Below, piece by piece: positions 8,778 to 17,065 of a DNA stretch of 64,000 bases. The translations under genes were made by a program, and so were the position numbers. Position 1 is the stretch's first letter. Each line of letters opens with the position of its first letter. The DNA is from Ardenticatenales bacterium (GTDB lineage Bacteria; Chloroflexota; Anaerolineae; Ardenticatenales; Ardenticatenaceae): NCBI GenBank assembly GCA_020634795.1, contig JACKAZ010000008.1, positions 124,001 through 188,000 of the forward strand, read 5' to 3'. The notes under the pieces were generated by a model. It did not search any database. It had not been told where the DNA came from and saw only the letters and a list, made by a program, of their open reading frames with translations.

Positions 8778-9963
8778 ATGAGCCACCCTATGCCCCGCGA
8801 CCCCCTCTCGCCCCGCGCGATTCTGACGATCCTTTACAGCCGCACGATCAACAACATGAGCTATCGGATCATCTACCCGTTCCTGCCAGTCTTGGCGCGG
8901 GGGCTGGGTGTGACGATCGAGACGGCGGGACAGTTGGCGGCGGCACAGGGGGGCGCGGGGATGCTGGCCCCGCTCTTTGGTCATCTGTCGGATCGCCATG
9001 GACGGCGACGCATCATGGTGTTGGGTCAGTGGGTGCTCTGCGTGGCATCGCTCGCAGTTTTGCTGACCGATCAGTTCTATCTGCTGCTCTTCGCCTTTGC
9101 GGGCTTCGGTATTGGCAAGGGCATCTATGACCCCGCGATGCAGGGCTATGTCGGGGATTTGGTCCCTTACGCGCAGCGCGGTCGCATCGTCGGCATCACC
9201 GAACTGGCGTGGTCCTTTGCGTGGCTGATCGGGGTGCCGCTGGCGGGCGTTCTGATCGATCGCGCGGGCTGGCAGAGTCCGTGGGCGTTGATTGCGGCGC
9301 TCTCCGTGGTGGGCGCGGTGCTGACCCAACGGATGCTCCCTGATGCCCGCACTGCGCCCCCCGCCGCGCCCCCCCCACGCCCTGCGCCGTGGGTGGCATT
9401 GCTCCGCCAGCCACGGGTAGCCGCGGCGCTCTTCGTCAGCTTGGGGCTGCTCTTCGCGCTCGAAAACGTCCTGATCGTCTATGGCGCCTTCTTGGAAGAT
9501 TCCTACGGCCTCGCTACCACCGCCATCGGTATGGTCAGTGTGGCGATTGGCCTTGCGGAGCTGCTGGCCGAAGGCGGAACCGTCTTCATGTCACCGACCG
9601 CTTGGGCAAACAGCGCAGCGTGTTATTGAGGAGCCTGCTGCTCTTTGCCATTAGCCTGTTGCTGCTCCTCCCTTTGGCGGGGCGCTTGTGGGAGCGCCTG
9701 CTTCGCCTTCTAAGCCGTCATCCTCTTCTTCGAATTTGCCTCATCTCGCTGATCGCCGCCTTGACCGAGTTGGCGCCGCAAGCGCAGGGGAGCGGCTGAT
9801 GTCCTTCAGCATCGCGGCAATGGGCACGGGCAACATCGCGCGCTGATCGGCACCACGCTCTGCGCCCGCACCAGTGCGTTGACCGCCAACGTGCTGCTTT
9901 CGGCGGCTGGCTCTCTTTGCTCTATTATTGCCGGTCATTGGGCGCGGCTTGCAGGGGATGTAA
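8778..9963 (+). pseudogene. MFS transporter, 3' half frameshifted
   Basis: The first 270 or so residues are a normal major facilitator N-terminal half: TM1 with SYRIIYPFLPVLARGLGV, the loop 2-3 motif GHLSDRHGRRR, TM4-TM6, and the start of the second half. After GGTVFM near 9588 the frame breaks. Homologous text continues in another frame (VTDRLGKQRSVLL, then LLLFAISLLLLLPLAGRLWE) and shifts again near 9720 and 9800, ending in a damaged copy of the C-terminus (TSALTANVLLSAAG) at 9880-9963. An undamaged version of the same last 23 codons is found at 12043-12114, beyond the restriction-modification genes. Some annotators would call the intact N-terminal frame 8778-9629 as a truncated CDS. Confidence 0.8.
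9887..9963 (+). repeat. Direct repeat, left copy flanking the restriction-modification cassette
   Basis: CAACGTGCTGCTTTCGGCGG and the following bases through GGTCATTGGGCGCGGCTTGC and GGGGATGTA recur at 12042-12114. This left copy carries small indels and substitutions relative to the right copy, which still encodes an open frame. The pair brackets the methyltransferase and endonuclease genes. Confidence 0.8.
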
Positions 9964-9971
9964 GGCAGGCA

Positions 9972-10000
9972 TTGCCCCCTTGTCGGAAGGTCTCTATAAT
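9972..10000 (+). promoter_or_regulatory. Promoter of the restriction-modification operon (TTGCCC-N17-TATAAT)
   Basis: A perfect TATAAT at 9995-10000 lies 17 bases after TTGCCC (9972-9977), about 100 bp before the methyltransferase start, at the left inner edge of the inserted cassette. Confidence 0.5.
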
Positions 10001-10104
10001 CGATCAAGCGCACGCGACAGGTCGTGTTGAATACTATCTAACAAGGGCGGGAATGATGCGACGCAAGGACGGCAAACCAGAAGAAGCGGAAAGCCCGGCG
10101 TACG

Positions 10105-11223
10105 ATGCCAGAATACGAAGGGGGATATAAAGACAACCCCAAGAGTCAAGGGCTTCTCAATCCAGCGTGGCACAATACACCACTGGAAAACAGCTATGCC
10201 GTTATCTCTCTTTTTTCAGGATGCGGCGGGTTAGATTTAGGATTGCTGGGTGGATTCAGTTACCTAGGTGAAGAATACAGCACGCTGCCCCTCGAAATCA
10301 TCGGTGCTTATGATAACAACCCCGATTCGGTGGAGACATACAATCTCAATTTAGGCGAACATGCCTCGCTGATGACTCTTACAGAGGAATCAACTCAGGG
10401 ACTTGCAAGGGCAGACATCCTGATAGGTGGCTTTCCATGTCAAGATTTTTCCTCATCGGGCGGAAAACTGGGTTTTGGGGGAGCGCGTGGCGAACTCTAT
10501 AAAGTCCTTCTGGCCTATATGCGATTCCACCAGCCACAAGTCGTGATCGCCGAAAACGTCCCCTATCTTGCAAAGTTGAGCGGCGGCGATTATCTGGCAA
10601 CAATTGTGCGCGACTTTGAGTCGGCAGGCTATCACTTCGACATTTGGGAGTTATATGGCCCCGATTATGGTCTTCCGCAGAGCAGACGTCGCCTGTTTAT
10701 CATTGGTGTACGGGATGACATTCAAGGGTTCCCCGCAAAACCGAGTGCGACGCATCTCGGAACCCACGTCCCTATCGCAGAGGCGATTAGCGACTTAGAA
10801 ACTATCACGGATGAAAGCATCCCAAATCAGAGTCAATACTTTGTGGCTACCCGTGCAAAAGCTGGGGGAGGTCAAGGTGATCACACCAACGCCCCAGACC
10901 GCGTCGCTTACTGCATCCGTGCCAATGCACGCGGTCGAATTCAATTTCACTACGCCTTGCCTCGCCGTCTCACCGTGCGCGAAAGCGCACGGCTGCAATC
11001 ATTTCCTGATGAGTTCGTCTTCCCATTTTCGACGCAACGAAACTTCACAATGATCGGCAATGCCGTTCCGCCTATCTTGGCTCACTTTGTCGGTCGATCA
11101 ATTCATGAGTTCCTTGCCGCCGTGCACGCCCTCGAAAACATCTCCGAAACGTTTCGACATACCTATCCCTTGCTGGTTGAGCAGCTTGATGTTGAACAAC
11201 TCTCTTTCTTTTCGGCAGACTGA
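10105..11223 (+). CDS. DNA (cytosine-5-)-methyltransferase of a Type II restriction-modification system
   Basis: 372 residues with the canonical C5-methyltransferase motif order: I (VISLFSGCGGLDLGL, about residue 33), IV with catalytic Cys (GGFPCQDFSSSGG), VI (VVIAENV), VIII (LPQSRRRLF), a target-recognition stretch, IX (RLTVRESARLQSFPDEF) and X (MIGNAVPP). It transfers a methyl group from S-adenosylmethionine to C5 of a cytosine and so protects the genome from the partner nuclease. The recognition sequence cannot be read from the protein. Base composition is visibly lower in GC than the flanking genes, consistent with acquisition. The start overlaps a 26-codon frame beginning near 10052. The stop codon overlaps the nuclease start (TGATG). 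Confidence 0.92.
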   Translation: MPEYEGGYKDNPKSQGLLNPAWHNTPLENSYAVISLFSGCGGLDLGLLGGFSYLGEEYSTLPLEIIGAYDNNPDSVETYNLNLGEHASLMTLTEESTQGLARADILIGGFPCQDFSSSGGKLGFGGARGELYKVLLAYMRFHQPQVVIAENVPYLAKLSGGDYLATIVRDFESAGYHFDIWELYGPDYGLPQSRRRLFIIGVRDDIQGFPAKPSATHLGTHVPIAEAISDLETITDESIPNQSQYFVATRAKAGGGQGDHTNAPDRVAYCIRANARGRIQFHYALPRRLTVRESARLQSFPDEFVFPFSTQRNFTMIGNAVPPILAHFVGRSIHEFLAAVHALENISETFRHTYPLLVEQLDVEQLSFFSAD

Positions 11224-12032
11224 TGACTTTCAAAGAGCCATATCCGCTTTCAGATGGGCAACTGCTCGACCTTTTCCTTTCGCCAATACGCTCGTGTGCG
11301 ACTTATCAGCCTGCCTTTGGGCGTAGCAAGCAAGGGGTTTCTTTGAGTGACTTTCGAACACTCTATGGCGGCGATCCCTTCTATAGCTGGCTCGGCTTGG
11401 ACGATCCGATGCTCTATGCTGCACACAAAGCGGCGGGCGGCCTCACCTCACTTTATCGACAGATCGGCGTGGGCGCTGAACGACTGTTTCGTCATATTTT
11501 GCGCGTCATGTTCGAGTTGAGCGACGGGCAGATGTTATGGCAATATCAATATACCAAGCCGAACGGCAAGCTGGCTGCCCACACATTGGACGCACTCATT
11601 CGTTGCGACGATTTACACGAAGAGGCGCGCCATCGTCTAAGTCAGTGGATCATCGCTGCTCAATCCCCATTGTCTGTCACTGGCGCAACGGCGGCAGTGG
11701 ATGGCGTGGTCTTTGAAGTGCGGCAAGGGTACAAGAGCGCCGATTCTAAGCGTCAGAATGCCGATCTTCGCTTTGGGATGAGAGCCTATCAAGCGGGGCT
11801 GATACCCACCTTTGTCATTCTTTCGACACAGGTCAACCAATCTGTGATTCACCGTTATCGAACAGATGGAATGGTTGTATTGACCGGTGTCCTTTCTGAC
11901 GACCCTACCCAATCAACATTCGCGTTTCTTGAGCAGGTCGCAGGCTACGATCTGGCTGAATTCTTTCAACGCAATCATGAGCCATTACAGACGCAGATTC
12001 GAGAGATCATCGCTTTGCTACTGACTCCCTAA
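11223..12032 (+). CDS. Putative Type II restriction endonuclease partner
   Basis: 269 residues, starting on the last base of the methyltransferase stop, so the pair is co-translated. No specific enzyme name is recognised. The central block AAVDGVVFEVRQGYKSADSK, followed by RQNADLRFG, has an Asp then Glu-Val-Arg arrangement that could be a PD-(D/E)XK-type active site with variation at the last position. Residues VGAERLFRHILRVMFE and the C-terminal half carry a mixed alpha/beta pattern. Function is inferred from position directly after a cytosine methyltransferase and from the catalytic-like block. The cassette is flanked by copies of the MFS gene 3' end. GC is lower than in neighbours. Confidence 0.7.
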   Translation: MTFKEPYPLSDGQLLDLFLSPIRSCATYQPAFGRSKQGVSLSDFRTLYGGDPFYSWLGLDDPMLYAAHKAAGGLTSLYRQIGVGAERLFRHILRVMFELSDGQMLWQYQYTKPNGKLAAHTLDALIRCDDLHEEARHRLSQWIIAAQSPLSVTGATAAVDGVVFEVRQGYKSADSKRQNADLRFGMRAYQAGLIPTFVILSTQVNQSVIHRYRTDGMVVLTGVLSDDPTQSTFAFLEQVAGYDLAEFFQRNHEPLQTQIREIIALLLTP

Positions 12033-12042
12033 CTCAACACCC

Positions 12043-12114
12043 AACGTGCTGCTTTCGGCGGCTGTCTCTTTGCTCTGTGTGCTGGTCATTGGGCGCGGCT
12101 TGCGGGGGATGTAG
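12043..12114 (+). pseudogene. Displaced intact 3' end of the MFS transporter gene (right direct-repeat copy)
   Basis: These 72 bases encode NVLLSAAVSLLCVLVIGRGL and three further codons before TAG, the undamaged C-terminal end of the transporter broken at 8778-9963. The same sequence with indels precedes the restriction-modification genes at 9887-9963. Having the intact terminus beyond the inserted cassette shows that the cassette entered the 3' end of this gene and duplicated about 75 bp. Confidence 0.8.
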
Positions 12115-12134
12115 AAGGGGTGACAAATCTCACC

Positions 12135-12164
12135 TTGACAAGATTTAGCAAGCCATTGTAGAAT
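12135..12164 (+). promoter_or_regulatory. Promoter of the cytochrome oxidase operon (TTGACA-N18-TAGAAT)
   Basis: A perfect TTGACA (12135-12140) lies 18 bases before TAGAAT (12159-12164), about 100 bp upstream of the first gene of the oxidase operon. Confidence 0.55.
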
Positions 12165-12261
12165 GGGCGAGTCAAGAGAGGCGCATACGCTTCGGCGTGG
12201 GTCACTGCGTTGGTCGTGCGTCACGAAGCCTCTCCTCAATCCCAAGGGGCCTGCCAAACAT

Positions 12262-12630
12262 ATGAGTGCTATTCTCGGCTTTGCGTTCGCATTGATCGCC
12301 TTCACGGTAGCTGGTATCCTACTCTTCGCCGTTCTTGTACTACCCGGCATGATTCAGAAGTGGGGGCCTGCCCTGCAAGCCGACAGCGCGGCGGCTGCCC
12401 CCGTGACGCATCCCCCCGCATCGATCCCCATCTCCCGCCTGATCCCGCAGATGGCCCTCTTTGTCCTGCCGGGGATCCCGTTGGTGGCCTTCATCTGGCA
12501 CACGCTGAACCGGACGCTCTCGCTACATTTCGAGAACTCCATGCTCTTCACCGTGCCCTTCATCTTGCTGATCTTCTTTGCGCTGCTGGTCTTTCTTGCC
12601 CGCCGTGTGATGGCTTGGACCGGCCTCTAG
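12262..12630 (+). CDS. Small membrane protein at the head of the ba3 oxidase operon
   Basis: 122 residues from ATG 12262. The upstream in-frame start at 12163 would lie on the promoter -10 element and adds a hydrophilic stretch, so it is rejected. Three hydrophobic segments are visible: SAILGFAFALIAFTVAG, LIPQMALFVLPGIPLVAF and SMLFTVPFILLIFFALLVFL. I do not recognise the family. Its place 33 bp upstream of subunit IIa and in the same direction as all oxidase subunits suggests an accessory or assembly role (inference). Confidence 0.65.
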   Translation: MSAILGFAFALIAFTVAGILLFAVLVLPGMIQKWGPALQADSAAAAPVTHPPASIPISRLIPQMALFVLPGIPLVAFIWHTLNRTLSLHFENSMLFTVPFILLIFFALLVFLARRVMAWTGL

Positions 12631-12663
12631 CCTCGACCCCTATTCTTCTGATGGAGTAACCCC

Positions 12664-12840
12664 ATGGATCAAGTTCCGCCGACCAACAGCCCCGCATCGA
12701 CCGCCGTCGATAGCTCCGAGATAGAGATGAGTCAACAAGAGGAACCGATCCTCGCGGGAACTCTCTTCCTGACCATGGTCTTTCTGATGATGGTCTTCGG
12801 CTTCTGGATCACCCTCTACATCACCCTTCTCAACCTGTGA
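12664..12840 (+). CDS. Cytochrome c oxidase subunit IIa (ba3 type)
   Basis: 58 residues, with GGAG seven bases or so before ATG 12664. A hydrophilic N-terminus (MDQVPPTNSPASTAVDSSEI) is followed by a single helix, LFLTMVFLMMVFGFWITLYI. This matches the single-helix subunit IIa of Thermus-type ba3 oxidases, which stands in for the missing first helix of subunit II. It lies 10 bp upstream of subunit II in the classical IIa-II-I order. Confidence 0.8.
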   Translation: MDQVPPTNSPASTAVDSSEIEMSQQEEPILAGTLFLTMVFLMMVFGFWITLYITLLNL

Positions 12841-12850
12841 GTCTAGCCTT

Positions 12851-13723
12851 ATGAAAGTAGAACATTTCGAGAAAGCCTTTCTGAGCTTAGGCGCCCTCCT
12901 GCTGTTGGCAGGATTGGGCGCTTTGCTTTACGGCTCAATTGGTGCCCACATCCATCTGCCCGGCAACGTCGGTCAAGTCGACCCCGCAGTGGTGCGCACC
13001 ACCGCCCCCTTCGACCAGCCCGGGCTGCGTCAAGTGGGGCCTAACGAATATGAAGCAGTGATTCTGGGCCAAACGTGGAACTTCCTGCCCAGCGAGCTGC
13101 GGGTGCCGGTCGGTGCCGATGTGCGCTTCATTGGCACCTCCGCCGATGTGATTCACGGCCTGAACATCGAGGGGACGCGGGTCAACATGATGCTGATCCC
13201 GGGCCAGATCTCCAGCATGACCTATCGCTTCGACGAGCCGGGCGAACATCTGATCATCTGTCATGAGTATTGTGGGGCCGCGCACCATTCAATGTTCGGC
13301 CGCGTGGTGGCGGTGAACCAGTTGACGGAGGGCGATCTGGTGGGAAGTGGGTCGGCCTTGGCCGAAAGCGGCGTTTACTTCGACAGCGAGGGTAACTTGG
13401 TCTGCGAGGATATCGTGGGAACCGGCACCGAGCTGTTCCAGACCCAGGGGTGCGCGGGTTGCCATTCCCTCCCGTCGGCCAACGCCAGCGGGAACATTGG
13501 CCCGCCGCTCGATCAGGTCGCGGCCAACGCGGCGCAGCGTATCACGGATGCCTCGTACACCAGCAGCGCCGAGACACCGGACGACTACATCCGCGAAAGT
13601 ATCATGACGCCTGCGGCGCACGTCGTCGACGGCTACCCGAACGCGATGCCCGCCCCGCAATCGCTTTCGGATGCCGAGGTCGAGGTCCTCGTGCAGATGC
13701 TCCTCGCGGTTTCGGGCCAATAA
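12851..13723 (+). CDS. coxB: Cytochrome c oxidase subunit II with fused C-terminal cytochrome c domain
   Basis: 290 residues. One N-terminal membrane helix (residues 10-32) precedes a cupredoxin domain holding the binuclear CuA centre: DVIHGLNI supplies the first His and CHEYCGAAHHSM supplies two Cys, the second His and Met (about residues 138-149). From about residue 190 a class I cytochrome c domain follows, with haem-binding CAGCH and a likely axial Met in NAMPAP. Electrons pass from soluble donors through haem c to CuA and on to subunit I. Plain ba3 subunit II proteins lack the haem c domain, so this is a fusion reminiscent of caa3 enzymes. It is 51 bp upstream of subunit I. Confidence 0.9.
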   Translation: MKVEHFEKAFLSLGALLLLAGLGALLYGSIGAHIHLPGNVGQVDPAVVRTTAPFDQPGLRQVGPNEYEAVILGQTWNFLPSELRVPVGADVRFIGTSADVIHGLNIEGTRVNMMLIPGQISSMTYRFDEPGEHLIICHEYCGAAHHSMFGRVVAVNQLTEGDLVGSGSALAESGVYFDSEGNLVCEDIVGTGTELFQTQGCAGCHSLPSANASGNIGPPLDQVAANAAQRITDASYTSSAETPDDYIRESIMTPAAHVVDGYPNAMPAPQSLSDAEVEVLVQMLLAVSGQ

Positions 13724-13774
13724 ACGTCCGCAGATTGGCATTTCCCTCCAACATTGTGAAAGGTGACGAATTGT

Positions 13775-15448
13775 ATGAGCGCAGGGACAGCAACCGTCTT
13801 TGATCCGACAGGCTTCGAACTGCCGGATGGCCAGCGACGTGTGCTCCGCTGGACACTGTACATCGGTTATTTTGCACTCGTCGCGGGTGTGTTTCACGGT
13901 TTGGCGCAGGCGCTCTCCTACGCCCAAATCGACATTCTGAAGTACTTTCCCTTTTTGGAAAGCTACTACCAAGGGCTAACCGTCCACGGCGTGACCAACG
14001 CCCTGATCTTGACCTTCTCGTTCAGTAACGCCTTCCTGCCGTTGATGATCTCACGCGCACTCTCGCAGAAGCTCGTCTCCTCGCTCCTCTGGACCTCTTT
14101 CATCCTGATGGTGTTGGGAAACGTGCTGGTCTTCTACGCGGTGACCACCAACCAAGCCTCCGTGCTGTACACCGCCTACGCGCCGTTACAGGCACATTGG
14201 AGCTTCTATGTGGGGTTGGTGCTGATCGTGGTCAGCACGTGGGTGGCGCTGCTCAACATGATCATCGTCTACCGCCGCTGGCGGGGCGCGCACCCCGATG
14301 TGCGGGTTCCGCTCTTGGCCTTCATCTCGCTGGCCTCCTACGCGATGTGGTTCTTGGCGTCGTTGCCCATCGCCGTCTCGTTCCTCGGCTTCCTCATTCC
14401 GTGGAGCTTGGGCCTCATCGACAAGGTTGATCCGCTGCTGAACCGCACGCTCTTCTGGTTCACCGGCCACGCCATCGTCTACGCCTGGCTGCTGCCAGCC
14501 TACGTCTCGTGGTATGCGCTGGTGCCGCGCCAAGCCGGTGGCAAGCTGATGAGTGATACCCTGACCCGCTTCGTCTTCATTCTCTTCCTGCTCCTGTCGA
14601 TTCCGACCGGCTTCCACCACCAGTACACCGATCCGGGCATCTCGACCGGCATGAAGGCGGTCCACGCGGTCCTCACCTTCGGCGTCTTTTTCCCCAGCTT
14701 GGCGACCGCCTTCTCGGTGGTGGCCGCGCTGGAAATGGGCGGACGGGCGCGGGGTGGCCGTGGCCTGCTCGGCTGGATTCGCCGTTTGCCGTGGGGGGAT
14801 GCGTCGCTGACCGCCCAGATTTTGGCGATGGTCACCTTCGTCTTCGGGGGAATCACTGGGCTTATCAATGCCAGCTACACGCTTAACTTGGTGATTCACA
14901 ACACCTCGTGGATCCCGGGCCACTTCCACATGACGGTGGGGAGCGCGGTGGGGCTGACGCTGGTGGGGGTGGCCTACTGGCTGATCCCCTACCTGACGGG
15001 CCGACAGTTGTGGGGCCGTGGTCTGGCGCTCGCCTCGTCGTGGGTCTACACCATTGGCGTGCTCATCTTCGCCCGCGGCATGAGCTCGGCGGGCCTCGAA
15101 GGGATGCCGCGCCGTACCTACATGGCCCAAGCGCCCTACTACCAATCCCAGTGGGATTTGGGCGGCATGTTGACCGGCATCGGGGGCACGTTGATGTTCC
15201 TCGGTATCATCTTCTTCTTCATCGTGATCGTGGCCACGATCTTGGTGGGCAAGAAGGGGGCCGCGCCGAAGGATATTCCCTGGTCTGAAAGCCTGCACGG
15301 CCCCGTCTCCGAAGGTTGGGCACCGCGTCTGGATCGGATCGGCGTCTGGAGCTTGGTCGCCGTGGTGCTGATCCTGATCGCCTACTCACCGTGGTTCGTC
15401 AGCAATTTGCCGCCGCGTCTCATTTCACCCGGTTTCTCTATCTGGTGA
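13775..15448 (+). CDS. Cytochrome c oxidase subunit I, ba3 (B-family haem-copper oxidase)
   Basis: 557 residues from ATG 13775, preceded by AAAGGTG at 10 bases. The GTG at 13763 overlaps that ribosome site. Thirteen or so helices are visible. Haem and copper ligands are present: LTVHGVTNALILTF (low-spin haem His), GHAIVYAWLLPAY (CuB His and the cross-linked Tyr), TGFHHQYTDPG (two CuB His) and WIPGHFHMTVGSAVG (haem a3 and low-spin haem His). This arrangement is that of B-family oxidases with one K-type proton channel and high oxygen affinity. It reduces oxygen to water and pumps protons. A hairpin terminator follows. Confidence 0.92.
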   Translation: MSAGTATVFDPTGFELPDGQRRVLRWTLYIGYFALVAGVFHGLAQALSYAQIDILKYFPFLESYYQGLTVHGVTNALILTFSFSNAFLPLMISRALSQKLVSSLLWTSFILMVLGNVLVFYAVTTNQASVLYTAYAPLQAHWSFYVGLVLIVVSTWVALLNMIIVYRRWRGAHPDVRVPLLAFISLASYAMWFLASLPIAVSFLGFLIPWSLGLIDKVDPLLNRTLFWFTGHAIVYAWLLPAYVSWYALVPRQAGGKLMSDTLTRFVFILFLLLSIPTGFHHQYTDPGISTGMKAVHAVLTFGVFFPSLATAFSVVAALEMGGRARGGRGLLGWIRRLPWGDASLTAQILAMVTFVFGGITGLINASYTLNLVIHNTSWIPGHFHMTVGSAVGLTLVGVAYWLIPYLTGRQLWGRGLALASSWVYTIGVLIFARGMSSAGLEGMPRRTYMAQAPYYQSQWDLGGMLTGIGGTLMFLGIIFFFIVIVATILVGKKGAAPKDIPWSESLHGPVSEGWAPRLDRIGVWSLVAVVLILIAYSPWFVSNLPPRLISPGFSIW

Positions 15449-15480
15449 GATCACTACGTGTACCATCGCGTAAGCAGATC

Positions 15481-15515
15481 AAAGAGCTATCCCGCATGTG
15501 GGGTAGCTCTTTTTT
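15481..15515 (+). terminator. Rho-independent terminator of the oxidase operon
   Basis: GAGCTATCCC (15484-15493) pairs with GGGGTAGCTC (15500-15509), with an A-rich upstream flank and TTTTTT after the stem. Confidence 0.85.
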
Positions 15516-15640
15516 AGTCCCTAACTCCTTCTACAATCGGGCCGCGCCGCCTCTAGGGTGGGATAACATTGGAACGGCTGTTCGGGCTTCTTGCCCGTTT
15601 ATCGCTTTCATGGTTAACTCTAACTGTTCCGAGTGGCTCT

Positions 15641-15657
15641 AGGTACAGTTTGTACCT
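15641..15657. promoter_or_regulatory. Perfect 17-bp palindrome AGGTACA-GTT-TGTACCT
   Basis: AGGTACA and TGTACCT are exact reverse complements around a 3-base centre, 69 bp before the start of the three-gene envelope operon. The position fits a regulator binding site; no cognate regulator is identified. A weak promoter-like pair (TTGCCC near 15591, TTAACT near 15614) lies just upstream. Confidence 0.4.
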
Positions 15658-15725
15658 TGGTGGGCGGCAATTCGGTCGCCTCACACCTTCCACGACACCC
15701 CTACCAAACCTAGAAAGAGAGAGTC

Positions 15726-16607
15726 ATGGCAAAACAGAGCCAACACCATCGCGAACAGTCGGAGGCCTCCCAAGATGTCGTTAAAGAGGAGGTGAAGCAG
15801 CAGGCCAGCAGCTTGAGCGATACAGCGCAAGAGAAGGCCAGCACCGTTGCCGACAAGGCCGGGCGTGAAGCACGCCAAGTGGCCGAAGCGGCAAAGCAGC
15901 AGTTCAGTGATGTGGCGGCGGAGGCGCAAGAAGGCGCGTCGGCCGTGGCGGGCGAGGCGAAGCGCGAAGGCCAGAAGGTCTTCGACGAAGCCGCCAGCCA
16001 AGCATCCACCCTGATGGACGACGTTCAGAAGCAGGCCTCCGCCTTCTTCTCGGAAAACATCGAAGGGCTGTCGGCCCAACTCGGTGGCTTCGCAAACGCG
16101 CTCCGTCAGACCGGACAAAACCTGCGCGAGCAGGATGAGGGCGCTCAGTTTGCGGGCTATGCCGAGAGCATTGCCAACCAACTGGAGAATCTGACCCAGG
16201 GCGTTCAGTCCGGCAACATGAATCAGATCTTGGCGGAAGCCGAAGAGTTCGCCCGACGCGAACCCGCCATTTTCGTGGGCGGCGCTCTGGCGGTGGGCCT
16301 CGCCTTGGCGCGCTTCTTGAAGAGCACCGCCCCGTCTAGCAACACCAGCGACTTCGGCCCAGGGCCGGGCAGCCGATACAGCGCCTCGCGCAACTTTGGC
16401 ACCGCCTCTCGCAGCGGCTATTCCGCCGGTGGGGCAGATGTGGCGCGCCAGGGACAACGGGATGATGATTTCTGGTCGAGCGACTATCCGTCCGATTCGA
16501 CCCGTGGGGGCGGTATCGCCTCGGCGGTAGAGGGGGCTGGCTATCAAGAATCGACCGGCGGCATGACAGCCCGCACGGATTACAGCGTGGACGAGGAGGC
16601 CCTCTGA
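15726..16607 (+). CDS. Coiled-coil/LEA-like protein with one membrane segment
   Basis: 293 residues. The first 170 are almost wholly charged Ala-rich amphipathic helix with 11-residue LEA/apolipoprotein-like periodicity (VKEEVKQQASSLSDTAQEKA, VAGEAKREGQKVFDEAA). A hydrophobic segment AIFVGGALAVGLALARFL (about 180-197) follows. The tail is a Gly/Ser/Arg-rich low-complexity region. No catalytic motif is present. The stop overlaps the next start (TGATG at 16605-16609). Together with the next two genes it looks like a membrane-surface or desiccation/stress operon (inference). Confidence 0.7.
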   Translation: MAKQSQHHREQSEASQDVVKEEVKQQASSLSDTAQEKASTVADKAGREARQVAEAAKQQFSDVAAEAQEGASAVAGEAKREGQKVFDEAASQASTLMDDVQKQASAFFSENIEGLSAQLGGFANALRQTGQNLREQDEGAQFAGYAESIANQLENLTQGVQSGNMNQILAEAEEFARREPAIFVGGALAVGLALARFLKSTAPSSNTSDFGPGPGSRYSASRNFGTASRSGYSAGGADVARQGQRDDDFWSSDYPSDSTRGGGIASAVEGAGYQESTGGMTARTDYSVDEEAL

Positions 16608-17065
16608 TGCAGTACGATAGAGAGCGCTTACCAGAGGATGAGGCCAACCGCGTGACCAGAACGCCGCGTGCGTCCGCCTCCGTCGGCAATGAACCGTCGT
16701 TGGGTGACCTGTTCGGCTCGTTGGCCGCCGACATGAGCACGTTGATGCGCAAAGAGGTCAGCCTGGCGAAAACTGAAATGACGGACAAAGCCACAACCGC
16801 GGGCAAGAATATTGGCGCGCTTGTGGTGGGTGGGTTGGTGGCCTACACCGGCCTACTCGTGCTCTTGGCCGCGTTGGTCATGGGGTTGGATGAGTACATG
16901 GCCACCGGTTTGGCTGCGTTGATCGTGGGGGGGGTGCTGGCCATCATCGGCGGCATTATGGTGATGCAAGGCATCAACACCCTGCGTGATATGAACCTTA
17001 AACCAGAAAAGACGATCGAATCTCTGAAGGAGGACAAAGAGTGGCTTCAAGAGCAAACGAAATAA
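16607..17065 (+). CDS. Phage holin 3_6 (holin-X) superfamily membrane protein
   Basis: 152 residues. The conserved stretch LGDLFGSLAADMSTLMRKEV, followed by SLAKTEM, leads into two helices (GALVVGGLVAYTGLLVLLAALVM and ATGLAALIVGGVLAIIGGIMV) and a charged C-terminal helix. This is the actinobacterial holin-X/Phage_holin_3_6 family. Despite its name it is a common chromosomal gene paired with DUF3618 genes, and no phage genes are nearby. The end overlaps the next gene by 25 bp, and AAGGAGGA inside it is the ribosome site of that gene. Confidence 0.8.
   Translation: MQYDRERLPEDEANRVTRTPRASASVGNEPSLGDLFGSLAADMSTLMRKEVSLAKTEMTDKATTAGKNIGALVVGGLVAYTGLLVLLAALVMGLDEYMATGLAALIVGGVLAIIGGIMVMQGINTLRDMNLKPEKTIESLKEDKEWLQEQTK

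Noticed and set aside
16607..17065. Holin gene as evidence of a prophage
   Set aside because: The holin-X family is a common chromosomal partner of DUF3618 genes, and no phage structural, lysis or integrase genes surround it.
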